The translations under genes were made by a program, and so were the position numbers. The notes under the pieces were generated by a model that made no database searches, was not told where the DNA came from, and saw only the letters and a list, made by a program, of their open reading frames with translations. A stretch of 64,000 bases of DNA from an uncultured Pelagibacteraceae bacterium (GTDB lineage: Bacteria; Pseudomonadota; Alphaproteobacteria; Pelagibacterales; Pelagibacteraceae): assembly GCA_902590915.1 (NCBI GenBank), contig CACIYQ010000003.1:1-64000 (forward strand), written 5' to 3'. Shown here piece after piece: positions 35,891-44,304 of the stretch (position 1 is its first letter; each line of letters starts with the position of its first letter).

Positions 35891-38518
35891 CTAAGCCTCC
35901 TTATAAGCTGTAGGCAAAATCCCACCATTTTTCCAAAAATTTAACTCTTCTGGAACATCTAATCTAGCATTAAGTGTAACTTCAATAATATCACCTGTTT
36001 GTTTATGTATTTTCATGAGCACTTTTTTATTTTCATTTGTAATATCATTTAACCCTAATAAGCTAAACTGATCTGAACTTTCAATATTTAGCTCATTGAT
36101 ACCTTGTCCATTTTCAAATTCTAAAGGGAGCAATCCCATTCCAATTAAATTTGATCTATGAATTCTTTCAAATCCTTTTGCAACTATTGCTCTTACACCA
36201 ATTAATAATGGTCCTTTAGCGGCTACATCTCTTGACGATCCACATCCATAATTTTCGCCTGCTATAACTATAATTTCTTTTTTCTCTTTTTTATATTGAA
36301 CTGCAGCTTCATAAATTCTCGTTACTTTATTTTCTGGATATTTAATTGTAAGACTTCCTTCCTGATTGGGTACCATTAAATTTCTTAGTCTTAAACTAGC
36401 AAAAGTAGATCTTTCTACAATTTCATGATTGGCTCTTCGAGTTAAATAATTATTAAAATCTTTAGAGTCTAATCCAAGTTTTGTTAAGTAATCCCAAGCT
36501 GCTGTTCCTTTTGTTATAACACTAGAGGGAGAAATATGGTCTGTAGTGACAGAGTCACCAAGTAATACTAGTGGTCGGGCTAGTTCTATATCATTAGTTT
36601 GATTATCTTCTGCATATTTTAAGTATGGAGGTTTTTTTATATAAGTACTATCAGGCCAGTCATAATCTTGAGAATTTGAAACATTTAAATTTTCCCATAA
36701 ACTTCCTCCCTGATACACCTGATCATACTTTTCTCTAAAAGTTTCTGCTTTGTAAAACTCATTTACAATTTTATCCACTTCTATATTTGAAGGCCAAACA
36801 TCCTTCAAAAAAATATTTTGATCATTAGAACTTTTTCCTAAACTGTCACTTAAAAGATTAATTTTGACATTACCTATTATAGAAAACATTACCACTAATG
36901 CAGGGGATGCCAAGTATGAAGCTCTTATATTTGGATGTATTCTCCCTTGGAAATTTCTATTTCCTGAAAGCACTGCAACTGAAAAAATTTTTTCTTTTTC
37001 TATAGTATTTGCTAAGTTTTTGTCTAAAGGTCCTGAGCTGCCGTTACAAGTTGTACATCCAAAACCAACTACATTAAAACCTAATTGATCTAAATATTTT
37101 TGCAAACCAGATTTACTTAAAATCTCTGCTGTAACTTTGCTACCCGGTGCAAAAGATGTTTTTACTTTATTATTTTTTTTAAAACCTAGTTTAACTAATT
37201 TTTTCGCAATCAAACCTGCTGCAATAACATTTTTTGGATTTGCAGTGTTTGTACAGCTTGTTATTGCCGCAATCATTATGTCTGCATCTTTTACTTTGTA
37301 ATCAAGATTAGGTACTTCAAATTCATCCTCCCGTAAATCTTGACTGTAAAGCATGTTTGAGTGAGAATTAATTTCATTTGAAAACTTATTTAAATTAATT
37401 TTATCCTCAGGATTTTTGGGTCCTGACACACAAGGTTCTATTGAGAATAAATCAAGATTTAAAACTCTGTTATAGTCTGGAGTAATATCAGATCTTCGCC
37501 ATAGTTTTTGATGTTTTGAATATTCTTCAACAACTTGAATTTCTTCGTCTGTTCTTCCTGTCATACGCAAATACTCTAAAGTTGAATTGTCAACAGGAAA
37601 TAGGACTGCAGTTGCCCCATACTCTGGTGCCATATTTGAAATAGTTGCTCTATCCCCAACAGTAAGACTTTCAACTCCTTCTCCACAAAATTCAATAAAG
37701 CTTCCAACAACCTTATTTTTTCTTAATAATTTTGTAATATATAAAACTAAGTCTGTTGAAGTTATTCCTTCCTTAAGTTGGTTCTTTAAATTTACCCCAA
37801 CTATCTCTGGCACAGTCATAGGTATTGTTTTTCCAAGCATAGAAATTTCTGCCTCAACTCCACCAACACCCCAACCTAAAACACCTATAGCATTTACCAT
37901 TGGAGTATGACTATCAGTTCCTATGCAAGTATCTGGATGAATAAGATTTAGATCTTTCTTTTTTTCTCTCCATACGACTTTAGATAAATATTCAATATTT
38001 ACCTGATGACAAATACCAACCCCTGGTGGAATTACATTAACTTTATCCAAAAATTTTGAACACCATCTTAAAAAAGAAAATCTCTCAGAATTTCTTTCAT
38101 ACTCTTTTTTTAAGTTTTCAATTTCAGCTTTATCATTTCCAAAATAATCAACCTGCAAAGAATGATCAATAACCAAATCTACAGGTACATCTGGTTGAAT
38201 ATCTTTAGAGTCAATTCCTTTTTTTTGAAGGGCTTCTCTATAGGCAATAAAATCTACCAACATAACTTTACCTAAAATATCATGACTTAAAATTCTATTT
38301 GGAGCAAAATTAATTGCTTCACCTAATCGTTTTTCTAAAATTGATTTTATTTGAGCTTCAGCATTATCATTACGACCCAAAAGATTCTGTCTAATTATAT
38401 TTTCTAACAAAATTCTATAGGTATAAGGTATTTTTTCTATATCCTTAATTTTGCTGATATCTGCAAAATCATATTCTTTATTATCAATAGCAATTTTTTT
38501 GAAACTTTTAAAAATCAT
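35891..38518 (-). CDS. Aconitase-family hydratase (AcnA/AcnD type)
   Basis: An 875-residue [4Fe-4S] hydro-lyase. The cluster cysteines are in ITSCTNTANPKNVIAAG and GFGCTTCNGSSGP. DTCIGTDSHTPMVNAIG and GDRATISNMAPEYGATA are conserved. The swivel domain has NYGCGSSRDVAAKGP, where Cys and Val replace the Ser/Ala and Trp of typical AcnA. Sequence flavour is AcnA-like (VIPPGVGICHQVNIEYL), but the partner prpF argues for an AcnD-like role on 2-methylaconitate or aconitate. It could also be the cell's only aconitase. Upstream lies a 9-bp inverted repeat shared with the divergent Ldh2 gene. Confidence 0.9.
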   Translation of the reverse strand: MIFKSFKKIAIDNKEYDFADISKIKDIEKIPYTYRILLENIIRQNLLGRNDNAEAQIKSILEKRLGEAINFAPNRILSHDILGKVMLVDFIAYREALQKKGIDSKDIQPDVPVDLVIDHSLQVDYFGNDKAEIENLKKEYERNSERFSFLRWCSKFLDKVNVIPPGVGICHQVNIEYLSKVVWREKKKDLNLIHPDTCIGTDSHTPMVNAIGVLGWGVGGVEAEISMLGKTIPMTVPEIVGVNLKNQLKEGITSTDLVLYITKLLRKNKVVGSFIEFCGEGVESLTVGDRATISNMAPEYGATAVLFPVDNSTLEYLRMTGRTDEEIQVVEEYSKHQKLWRRSDITPDYNRVLNLDLFSIEPCVSGPKNPEDKINLNKFSNEINSHSNMLYSQDLREDEFEVPNLDYKVKDADIMIAAITSCTNTANPKNVIAAGLIAKKLVKLGFKKNNKVKTSFAPGSKVTAEILSKSGLQKYLDQLGFNVVGFGCTTCNGSSGPLDKNLANTIEKEKIFSVAVLSGNRNFQGRIHPNIRASYLASPALVVMFSIIGNVKINLLSDSLGKSSNDQNIFLKDVWPSNIEVDKIVNEFYKAETFREKYDQVYQGGSLWENLNVSNSQDYDWPDSTYIKKPPYLKYAEDNQTNDIELARPLVLLGDSVTTDHISPSSVITKGTAAWDYLTKLGLDSKDFNNYLTRRANHEIVERSTFASLRLRNLMVPNQEGSLTIKYPENKVTRIYEAAVQYKKEKKEIIVIAGENYGCGSSRDVAAKGPLLIGVRAIVAKGFERIHRSNLIGMGLLPLEFENGQGINELNIESSDQFSLLGLNDITNENKKVLMKIHKQTGDIIEVTLNARLDVPEELNFWKNGGILPTAYKEA

Positions 38519-38534
38519 GGTTTTTATTTAATTT

Positions 38535-38562
38535 AATACTTTAAAAGATTATATAAAGTATT
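38535..38562. promoter_or_regulatory. Inverted repeat in the acn / Ldh2 divergent region
   Basis: AATACTTTA (38535-38543) and TAAAGTATT (38554-38562) are perfect 9-base inverted arms separated by 10 bases, centred between two divergent genes. The layout suits a dimeric regulator or a pair of divergent promoters. It does not match the IclR-type sites. Confidence 0.45.
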
Positions 38563-38601
38563 TTCTATATTTTAAAACATCAGGTTATAACAGTTAAAAA
38601 T

Positions 38602-39663
38602 ATGAATATTAAAAAAAGATATAAAAAAACAGATTTAATCAAGTTTGCATTTAAGGTTCTAAAAAAAGTTGGCTTAAATAACTTAAATTCAAAAACAGTT
38701 GCAAATTTAATAGTGAGAGCAGATGAAAGAGGTGTTTGGTCACACGGGATTGTTAGATTACCAATTTATATAAAAAGGATTGAAAAAAAATCAGCTAAAA
38801 TTAATCCAATACTGAAATTTAAAAAAATAACTAATAATATTTTTCATTTGTCAGGTGATAATGGTCTGGGTTATATAGCCGCCAATGAAGGAATAAAAAA
38901 ATGCGTCTCTCTAGCAAAAAAAAATGGGATTGGTTTGGTAGGAATAAGTGAAAGCAACCATTTTGGAATGGCAGCAAATTATTTAGAAATCGCTGCAAAA
39001 AATAAATGTATTGCTTGGGTATTTACTAACGCATCAAAAGCCTTGCCACCTCATGGAGCGATGGCACCTTTCTTTGGCACAAGTCCTTTTGCATTTGGCT
39101 GTCCTACAAAAAAAATCAATAAACCTTTTATACTTGATATGGCATCTTCTTCTGTTGCGAGAGGAAAGTTAAAATTTGCTGCTCAAAATAATATTAAAAT
39201 ACCTTTTGGGTATGCATTGGATAAATTTGGAAAACCCACGAATGATGGGGCAAAAGCTTTTAAAGGAATCATGTTACCTTTTGGAGGAATGAAAGGTGCT
39301 GGATTATCATGGATGATGGATATAGTAGCTGGAATTTTTACAGGTGCAAATCATAGTGGTAAAGTTAAAAATGCAATTAATGACTTTTCTGGAGCTTCAA
39401 ATGTAGGTCATTTGATGATTTGTCTTAGAACTGATCTATTTCAATCACACACGAACTTTATAAAAAAAATAGAATTTGGAATTAAGGAGGTAAAAAAACT
39501 TAAAAAAGCAAAAGGCTTTAAAAAAATACTACATCCTGGTGAGCCTGAATTTAATAATCAAAATGTAAACTCAAAAAAAGGAATTTTGCTCTCTAAAGAA
39601 ACTATTAAAGAACTAGAGAAATTATCTAAAAAATATGATGTAAGAAGTCCATTTAAAGTTTAG
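38602..39663 (+). CDS. Malate/L-lactate dehydrogenase family (Ldh2) oxidoreductase
   Basis: A 353-residue NAD(P)-dependent 2-hydroxyacid dehydrogenase of the Ldh2/YiaK family, not related to Rossmann-type lactate dehydrogenase. Signatures: ADERGVWSHGIVRLPIYIKR near residues 43-62, GIGLVGISESNHFGMAANY near 112-130 with the active-site His, and FGTSPFAFGCPT. Members oxidise malate, sulfolactate, ureidoglycolate, lactate or 2,3-diketogulonate. Island context suggests a hydroxy-acid product of the lyase or dioxygenase. It ends with an 11-base overlap against the convergent tcuA gene. Confidence 0.88.
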   Translation: MNIKKRYKKTDLIKFAFKVLKKVGLNNLNSKTVANLIVRADERGVWSHGIVRLPIYIKRIEKKSAKINPILKFKKITNNIFHLSGDNGLGYIAANEGIKKCVSLAKKNGIGLVGISESNHFGMAANYLEIAAKNKCIAWVFTNASKALPPHGAMAPFFGTSPFAFGCPTKKINKPFILDMASSSVARGKLKFAAQNNIKIPFGYALDKFGKPTNDGAKAFKGIMLPFGGMKGAGLSWMMDIVAGIFTGANHSGKVKNAINDFSGASNVGHLMICLRTDLFQSHTNFIKKIEFGIKEVKKLKKAKGFKKILHPGEPEFNNQNVNSKKGILLSKETIKELEKLSKKYDVRSPFKV

Positions 39664-41122
39664 CAGAGTACTTGCCTGCTATCTTACCAAACACTGCACC
39701 TGAAGTTAAACCACTACCACCTGGATAGTTAAAATAAAAAATACCACCTACCATTTCTCCAGCAGCAAAAAGTCCTTTGATAGGCTTCATGACTTTATTT
39801 AACACTTGGCATTTCTGATTTACTCTTAATCCACCAAAAGTGAAAGTAATTCCACATGTAACTCCATAAGCATAAAAAGGAGCTTTATCTATTTTATTTG
39901 CCCAATTACTTTTGTTAAGTGCTAAACCCTCTGTACATCTTCCATCTTTAATTGTTGGATCATATTTAACTTCTTCTTTAACAGCTTTGTTAAAATCATT
40001 TATAGTTTTTAGAGCTTTCTGCGAATTTATACTTGATATTTTTTTAAGTAACTCTTTAATTGAGTTAGCTCTAACCATCGTAGCAGACTTAACATCATAC
40101 TCTGGATAAAGCATATGTCTCACTTTATGATCAAAAATTTGCCATCCAATTTGATTTGGTTGTTTTATGACTTCTTTTCCAAATTTTGCATAAGTAAAAT
40201 TTCTAAAATCTTCTCCTTCGTCAACAAATCTCTCTCCATTAGCATTTAAAACAATTCCCCATGGATAACTAATTTTTCGATATTTATTACTTATCTTTAA
40301 ATCACTAAACTCAGGTCCATTCATATCGTGAAATACTGCATGGCAACCAGACCAATTTCCATAGGGTGAGGCACCTATTTTTAACGCCATACTTAATCCA
40401 TCACCAGTGTTATGTTTTGTTCCTCTGACTTTTGCCATTTCCCATCCTGGACCAAGATATCTTGTTCTCATTTCAGGACTGGATTCAAAGCCTCCACAAG
40501 CTAAAACTACAGATTTTGCAGTAATCGTCTTTGGTTTATTTTTACTTATAACTTTAACGCCCTTAATAATATTATCTTCATAAATTAAATCAGTTGCAGC
40601 TGTATCATAAAGAATTTCAATTTTATTTTTTTTTATAATCTTAAGCATGGAGTCTATTAGTTTTTCACCTTGACCATTTACCTCTAAAGTCAAGCCTCCC
40701 CAATATCTCATCACACCATTGACTTTGAAAGATTGTCTTCCTTTAATGGGTGTAAATTTTAAACCTTTTTTACTTAACCAATGAATTGTTTCAAAACTTT
40801 TTGATGTTAGGATTTTAGATAATTTTTTATCTGTTTTTCCGTCTGTAACTTTATTCATGTCTCTTAAAAAATCAGCGACACTATATTTTCCATAATCTAT
40901 ACTGTTAGAATTTTTTAAATTTGGTATTACTTTTTTTAAATCTGAAAAGTCATTGTAAGCAAACCTATAAGCACCGTTTGTATATCTGCTGTTTCCACCT
41001 TTTTCTTTAGAGGAGGCTTTCTCCAATACTAAAACTTTTTCTGCACCATTATCTTTTGCAGAGAGAGCAGCAGACAATGCAGCGTTACCTGCTCCAACAA
41101 CAATTACATCATAATTTTTCAC
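39653..41122 (-). CDS. tcuA: FAD-dependent tricarballylate dehydrogenase-like protein (TcuA)
   Basis: A 489-residue flavoprotein of the fumarate reductase/succinate dehydrogenase flavoprotein family. The FAD site is DVIVVGAGNAALSAALSA at residues 4-21, followed by GGNSRYTNGAYRFAY, which is typical of TcuA. Later motifs are GGFESSPEMRTRYLGPGWE, CGITFTFGGLRVNQ and AGEMVGGIFYFNYPGGSGLTSGAVFG. TcuA oxidises tricarballylate to cis-aconitate. A nearby tricarboxylate importer and aconitase-family enzyme make that substrate plausible. No tcuB electron-transfer gene is adjacent. A predicted IclR-type site lies 45 bases upstream. Confidence 0.87.
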   Translation of the reverse strand: MKNYDVIVVGAGNAALSAALSAKDNGAEKVLVLEKASSKEKGGNSRYTNGAYRFAYNDFSDLKKVIPNLKNSNSIDYGKYSVADFLRDMNKVTDGKTDKKLSKILTSKSFETIHWLSKKGLKFTPIKGRQSFKVNGVMRYWGGLTLEVNGQGEKLIDSMLKIIKKNKIEILYDTAATDLIYEDNIIKGVKVISKNKPKTITAKSVVLACGGFESSPEMRTRYLGPGWEMAKVRGTKHNTGDGLSMALKIGASPYGNWSGCHAVFHDMNGPEFSDLKISNKYRKISYPWGIVLNANGERFVDEGEDFRNFTYAKFGKEVIKQPNQIGWQIFDHKVRHMLYPEYDVKSATMVRANSIKELLKKISSINSQKALKTINDFNKAVKEEVKYDPTIKDGRCTEGLALNKSNWANKIDKAPFYAYGVTCGITFTFGGLRVNQKCQVLNKVMKPIKGLFAAGEMVGGIFYFNYPGGSGLTSGAVFGKIAGKYSAKL

Positions 41123-41166
41123 AATTTTTATTTATATTCTTTTAAAAAAAAAAAAAGATAAATCTT

Positions 41167-41183
41167 ATTTCACAATATAAAAC
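41167..41183. promoter_or_regulatory. Predicted IclR-type operator C (upstream of tcuA)
   Basis: ATTTCACAATATAAAAC matches the 17-base island motif, identical to operator B2 except at four positions. It lies 45-61 bases upstream of the tcuA start. A weaker half-matching copy ends at 41220 (TATGAAA). Confidence 0.58.
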
Positions 41184-41221
41184 AACCTACTTTATTTGAA
41201 ATATAATTAATAATATGAAAT

Positions 41222-41250
41222 GTGTTAGCGATTTAATTAATCGCTAACAT
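41222..41250 (-). terminator. Stem-loop terminator after the MmgE/PrpD 4 gene
   Basis: TGTTAGCGATT (41223-41233) and AATCGCTAACA (41239-41249) form a perfect 11-bp stem with a TAATT loop. It lies 13 bases past the stop of the minus-strand gene at 41263. The trailing T tract is poor (CATTTCATATT), so it may be rho-assisted or also protect the mRNA end. It separates prpD 4 from tcuA. Confidence 0.6.
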
Positions 41251-41262
41251 AAAAATGTGATT

Positions 41263-42687
41263 TTATTTGGATAAAAGCCTACTCAATTTAGAAATATCTT
41301 TCATTTTTTCTAATTTACTAACAGCTTGAATAATTGCCTTCGCCTTCTTTGTTGGCCATTTTGCAAATTCACAACAACCCATAAACTTATCTGCTACTTC
41401 ATCGTATGTCATAGGTATCATTGGACTTCCTTTACCAAAATCTCCTCTACCTGAAATTTTTTTGCCATTTTTAAGATAAATATCAATAATTGTAGTCATT
41501 TTGTCGTAACCAGCTGCTTCAGCTATTTTATTTTTATAAAAGTTTATTTTTCTAAGCATGTTTTGAACATCCGGTTTGTTAATTCTTTTATCCTGATATT
41601 CTGGAATATATGCTCTTCTCTGAACTAGCAAAATTGCCATAGAATATTCCATACTAAATTTAGCTTGAAACTCATTAGTTGGTCTATGATGAATTAATGC
41701 ATTTTGCATATTATGATTAGTTCCAACATCAACTTTAATTACATCTTGTGGTTTTATATCGTGCTTCAAAATTAATTCTAACATTTTTGTCATTCCGGGA
41801 TGGGTTAATGAACCACAGGGATGGGGTTTAATTGAAACACCAGGTTTTGAAAAAGTCCATGGTCTTCCAAGCTGACCTTTAATAGATTTTAAATTATAAC
41901 CCCCTCCATGAGCTTGAAAAAACCCTCTCGGAGACTCTAAAATTTTATCAGTAGCAGTCCAACCTAAGCCCACAAGATCACAAGCGACAACTCCACTTTC
42001 AGCTGCTCTTCCAGCATGTAAGGGTTTAGTCATTGTACCAAAATTTTCTCTTAACCCTGCGCTCAAAGTTGCAGCCACTGCTAAGGATTGTTGAATTTGA
42101 GAAACATTATAGCCACGGATTTTTGCTGCAGCTGCAGCTGAGGCTAAAGTTCCACATGTGGATGTTGAATGAAAACCATGCTGATAATGTCTTGGAGACA
42201 TTGCTTCAGAAACTTTACATTCTACGTCAACACCTACTAAGTAGGCATTTAAGAACTCTTTTCCACTAATTTTCTTTAACTCTCCCTCTGCATATGCGCT
42301 TGGTAGGCATGGGGCAGTAGGGTGTGTCAATAATCCATAAACTCTATCTTTTTGTACAGCTAATTGAGTATCATCGTAGTCATCAGAATGTATACCTGTT
42401 CCATTTGCTAAGGCAGCAAATCGAGAAGTTACTTTCATTTTAGAGCCAATCACTGTTGCTCTACCTTTTGCAGAGTTTTGTTTTATGTGTTTAAATAAAT
42501 AATCACCAGTCCTTGCTACAGAACCAGATAAAGCTAAACCAAAACCGTCTAGAATATGTTTTTTTGCTAACTCAACAACATTTTTTGGAATTGAATTAAA
42601 CTTATTCTTCTTAACAAATTGAGCAACGTATTTAGTTAAATTTTTTCCTTTATCAGACTGAATATTTGGCGTGTAAGCTTTTCCCAT
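41263..42687 (-). CDS. MmgE/PrpD family protein 4
   Basis: A 474-residue MmgE/PrpD protein with the full active-site pattern: IHSDDYDDTQLA near residues 99-110, THPTAPCLPSAYAEGE, YQHGFHSTSTCGTLASAAAAA near 166-186, MTKPLHAGRAAESG near 217 and KPHPCGSLTHPG. The Lys-x-x-His-x-Gly element groups it with PrpD 1 (the MmgE/cis-aconitate-decarboxylase-like branch) rather than PrpD 2. It is transcribed alone, divergent from the IclR gene, with a stem-loop behind it. Two predicted operators lie 60-96 bases upstream, so it is a strong candidate for direct IclR control. Confidence 0.83.
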   Translation of the reverse strand: MGKAYTPNIQSDKGKNLTKYVAQFVKKNKFNSIPKNVVELAKKHILDGFGLALSGSVARTGDYLFKHIKQNSAKGRATVIGSKMKVTSRFAALANGTGIHSDDYDDTQLAVQKDRVYGLLTHPTAPCLPSAYAEGELKKISGKEFLNAYLVGVDVECKVSEAMSPRHYQHGFHSTSTCGTLASAAAAAKIRGYNVSQIQQSLAVAATLSAGLRENFGTMTKPLHAGRAAESGVVACDLVGLGWTATDKILESPRGFFQAHGGGYNLKSIKGQLGRPWTFSKPGVSIKPHPCGSLTHPGMTKMLELILKHDIKPQDVIKVDVGTNHNMQNALIHHRPTNEFQAKFSMEYSMAILLVQRRAYIPEYQDKRINKPDVQNMLRKINFYKNKIAEAAGYDKMTTIIDIYLKNGKKISGRGDFGKGSPMIPMTYDEVADKFMGCCEFAKWPTKKAKAIIQAVSKLEKMKDISKLSRLLSK

Positions 42688-42746
42688 AATTGATTTCCTT
42701 TGCTGTTATTCAACAGTTTCAACAAAAATTTATAGATTGTCAACAA

Positions 42747-42763
42747 ATTTTATATTATAAAAT
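42747..42763. promoter_or_regulatory. Predicted IclR-type operator B1
   Basis: ATTTTATATTATAAAAT is a perfect palindrome (TTTTATA-T-TATAAAA) matching the island motif. Its centre is exactly 20 bases, two helical turns, from operator B2, so two regulator dimers would bind on the same DNA face. Confidence 0.6.
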
Positions 42764-42766
42764 CTT

Positions 42767-42783
42767 GTTTCACATTGTAAAAC
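42767..42783. promoter_or_regulatory. Predicted IclR-type operator B2
   Basis: GTTTCACATTGTAAAAC is an inverted repeat with one mismatch (GTTTCACA / TGTAAAAC). It ends 2 bases before the iclR ATG, covering the leader. With B1 it could give autoregulation and control of divergent prpD 4. Confidence 0.65.
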
Positions 42784-42785
42784 TT

Positions 42786-43454
42786 ATGAGTAATATAAAA
42801 GTTCTAGATAAAACTTTTCAGATATTAAATTCTTTTGATGATGCTAATAAAAGTATTTCTCTAAAAGATTTAACAATTATTACCAAACTTAATAAATCAA
42901 CAATATTAAGAATTTGTAATTCATTAATTAAATATAATTTTTTAATTAAAAATGAAATTAATGGAAGCTACCGTCTTGGTCCAGGTAGTTGGAAATTAGG
43001 ATCAATATACAACTCAAATTTCAGGTCTGGTGAGGAAATAAGAGAAATTTTGGGTAAAATTTGTGCAACGACTGGTCAATCTGCAGGCTATTGGGTCAAG
43101 GCTGGTACAAAAAAAGTTTGTTTATATAGAGTGAATTCTAAATCTGAATTAAATCATTATGTAGTTGAGGGTACAACTTTTGAATTAAAATCAGCAACAG
43201 GAAAAGTTTTAAGTGCGTTTACTGGTGGAAATGACGATTTAAAAAATGCTATTGAAAAAAAAGGGTACATTTACACTAAAGGTGAAAGATTAGATAATAT
43301 AGCAAGTGTTGCAATTCCAATTTTTGATAATCAAAATAATTTTAAAGGTACTTTAAGTATATCAGGCTGGAAACAATTTTTTACTAGCAAAACAGTATCA
43401 AGTTTCTATAAAACCTTATTGAAATATAAAGACCAAATTAAAGTATTATTATAA
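42786..43454 (+). CDS. IclR-family transcriptional regulator
   Basis: A 222-residue regulator starting MSNIKVLDKTFQILNSFDDA. An in-frame ATG at 42690 would run through the operator palindromes and adds non-conserved sequence, so 42786 is chosen. The N-terminal winged helix-turn-helix is SLKDLTIITKLNKSTILRICNSL at about residues 22-44. The IclR effector domain follows (RLGPGSWKLGSIYNSNF; TGQSAGYWVKAGTKKVCLYRV; IASVAIPIFDNQNNFKGTLSISG). IclR proteins bind small metabolites and control nearby catabolic operons. Palindromes beside its own gene and at two other island promoters support an island-wide role. It leads the plus-strand operon with the lyase and AbrB permease. Confidence 0.93.
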   Translation: MSNIKVLDKTFQILNSFDDANKSISLKDLTIITKLNKSTILRICNSLIKYNFLIKNEINGSYRLGPGSWKLGSIYNSNFRSGEEIREILGKICATTGQSAGYWVKAGTKKVCLYRVNSKSELNHYVVEGTTFELKSATGKVLSAFTGGNDDLKNAIEKKGYIYTKGERLDNIASVAIPIFDNQNNFKGTLSISGWKQFFTSKTVSSFYKTLLKYKDQIKVLL

Positions 43455-43459
43455 CTCAA

Positions 43460-44302
43460 GTGAATAAAAAAACTTCAAAACTTAAAAAATTTTTAAATGA
43501 TAAAAATTCATATAAGGTTCCATCATGTCATGATCCTTTGACAGCTAAATTAATTGAAAAAAAAGGTTTTAAAGTTTCATTCATTGGTGGTTTCGCTCTT
43601 TCCTCTGCTAGTCTTGGTTATCCCGACGCAAGTATTATTACCCAGAAAGAATTGGTAGATGCAACAAGATCAATATGCAATCAGACAAAGAACCCGATAA
43701 TTGTTGATGCAGATACAGGATTTGGCGGTTTAGCTAATGTATATAAAACTATTAAAGATTTAGAGCAGGCAGGTGCATCAGCTGTTATTTTAGAAGATCA
43801 AACTTTTCCAAAAAGATGCGCACTTACTAAAAAAGTAAAATTATTAGATTTAATGAAATCTGAAAAAAGAATTAAAACAGCAATTAAAGCTTCAAAAGAG
43901 AATAATAATATTATGATATTTGCTAGAACTGATGCTTTAAGTGTGGGCTCTATTAAAGAGTCTATAAAAAGAGCTAAAATGTTTAAAAAATTAGGTGCAC
44001 ATGCCGTATTTATAACTGGAATTAATAGTCTTAGAGAAATAAAATTAATTAAACAAAATTTAAAAAAAATTCCATTAATAATTAATATTACTCAAGATAT
44101 AAAATTTAATATATCAGATATTAAGAAAAGTGATTTCAAGTTCATTCTCTATTCTCAGCAACTCTTGAATAGCTATATCGATACTGTCAATGCAACATTA
44201 GAATTAATTAAAAATAATAAAAATCTTAAATTTAAAAACAAAGCATCAGATACTTTATCTTTGTTAAATTTTAAAAAGTATTTATCAATTGAAAATAACT
44301 GA
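43460..44302 (+). CDS. Isocitrate lyase/PEP mutase superfamily lyase (PrpB or dimethylmalate-lyase like)
   Basis: A 280-residue phosphoenolpyruvate-binding barrel enzyme. PSCHDPLTAKLIEKKGFK starts the barrel, IVDADTGFGG holds metal ligands Asp83 and Asp85, and LEDQTFPKRCALTKK holds Glu112 and catalytic-type Cys120. The Cys follows Lys-Arg as in methylisocitrate and 2,3-dimethylmalate lyases, which rules against PEP mutase. However, the usual KRCGH reads KRCAL. Expected chemistry is retro-Claisen cleavage of a 2-hydroxy tri- or dicarboxylate to pyruvate or glyoxylate plus a smaller acid. The start is GTG 5 bases after the iclR stop. This is probably the cleavage step of the island pathway. Confidence 0.82.
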   Translation: MNKKTSKLKKFLNDKNSYKVPSCHDPLTAKLIEKKGFKVSFIGGFALSSASLGYPDASIITQKELVDATRSICNQTKNPIIVDADTGFGGLANVYKTIKDLEQAGASAVILEDQTFPKRCALTKKVKLLDLMKSEKRIKTAIKASKENNNIMIFARTDALSVGSIKESIKRAKMFKKLGAHAVFITGINSLREIKLIKQNLKKIPLIINITQDIKFNISDIKKSDFKFILYSQQLLNSYIDTVNATLELIKNNKNLKFKNKASDTLSLLNFKKYLSIENN

Positions 44303-44304
44303 AA

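Noticed and set aside
38561-38578. TTTTC-TATATTTT-AAAAC as a fifth IclR-type operator before Ldh2
   Set aside because: The half-sites match, but the spacer is one base too long and the centre is not symmetric. It was not counted with the four good sites.
43460-44302. Phosphonopyruvate (PEP) mutase
   Set aside because: The KRC motif with catalytic Cys120 is lyase-specific, and no phosphonate genes are nearby.
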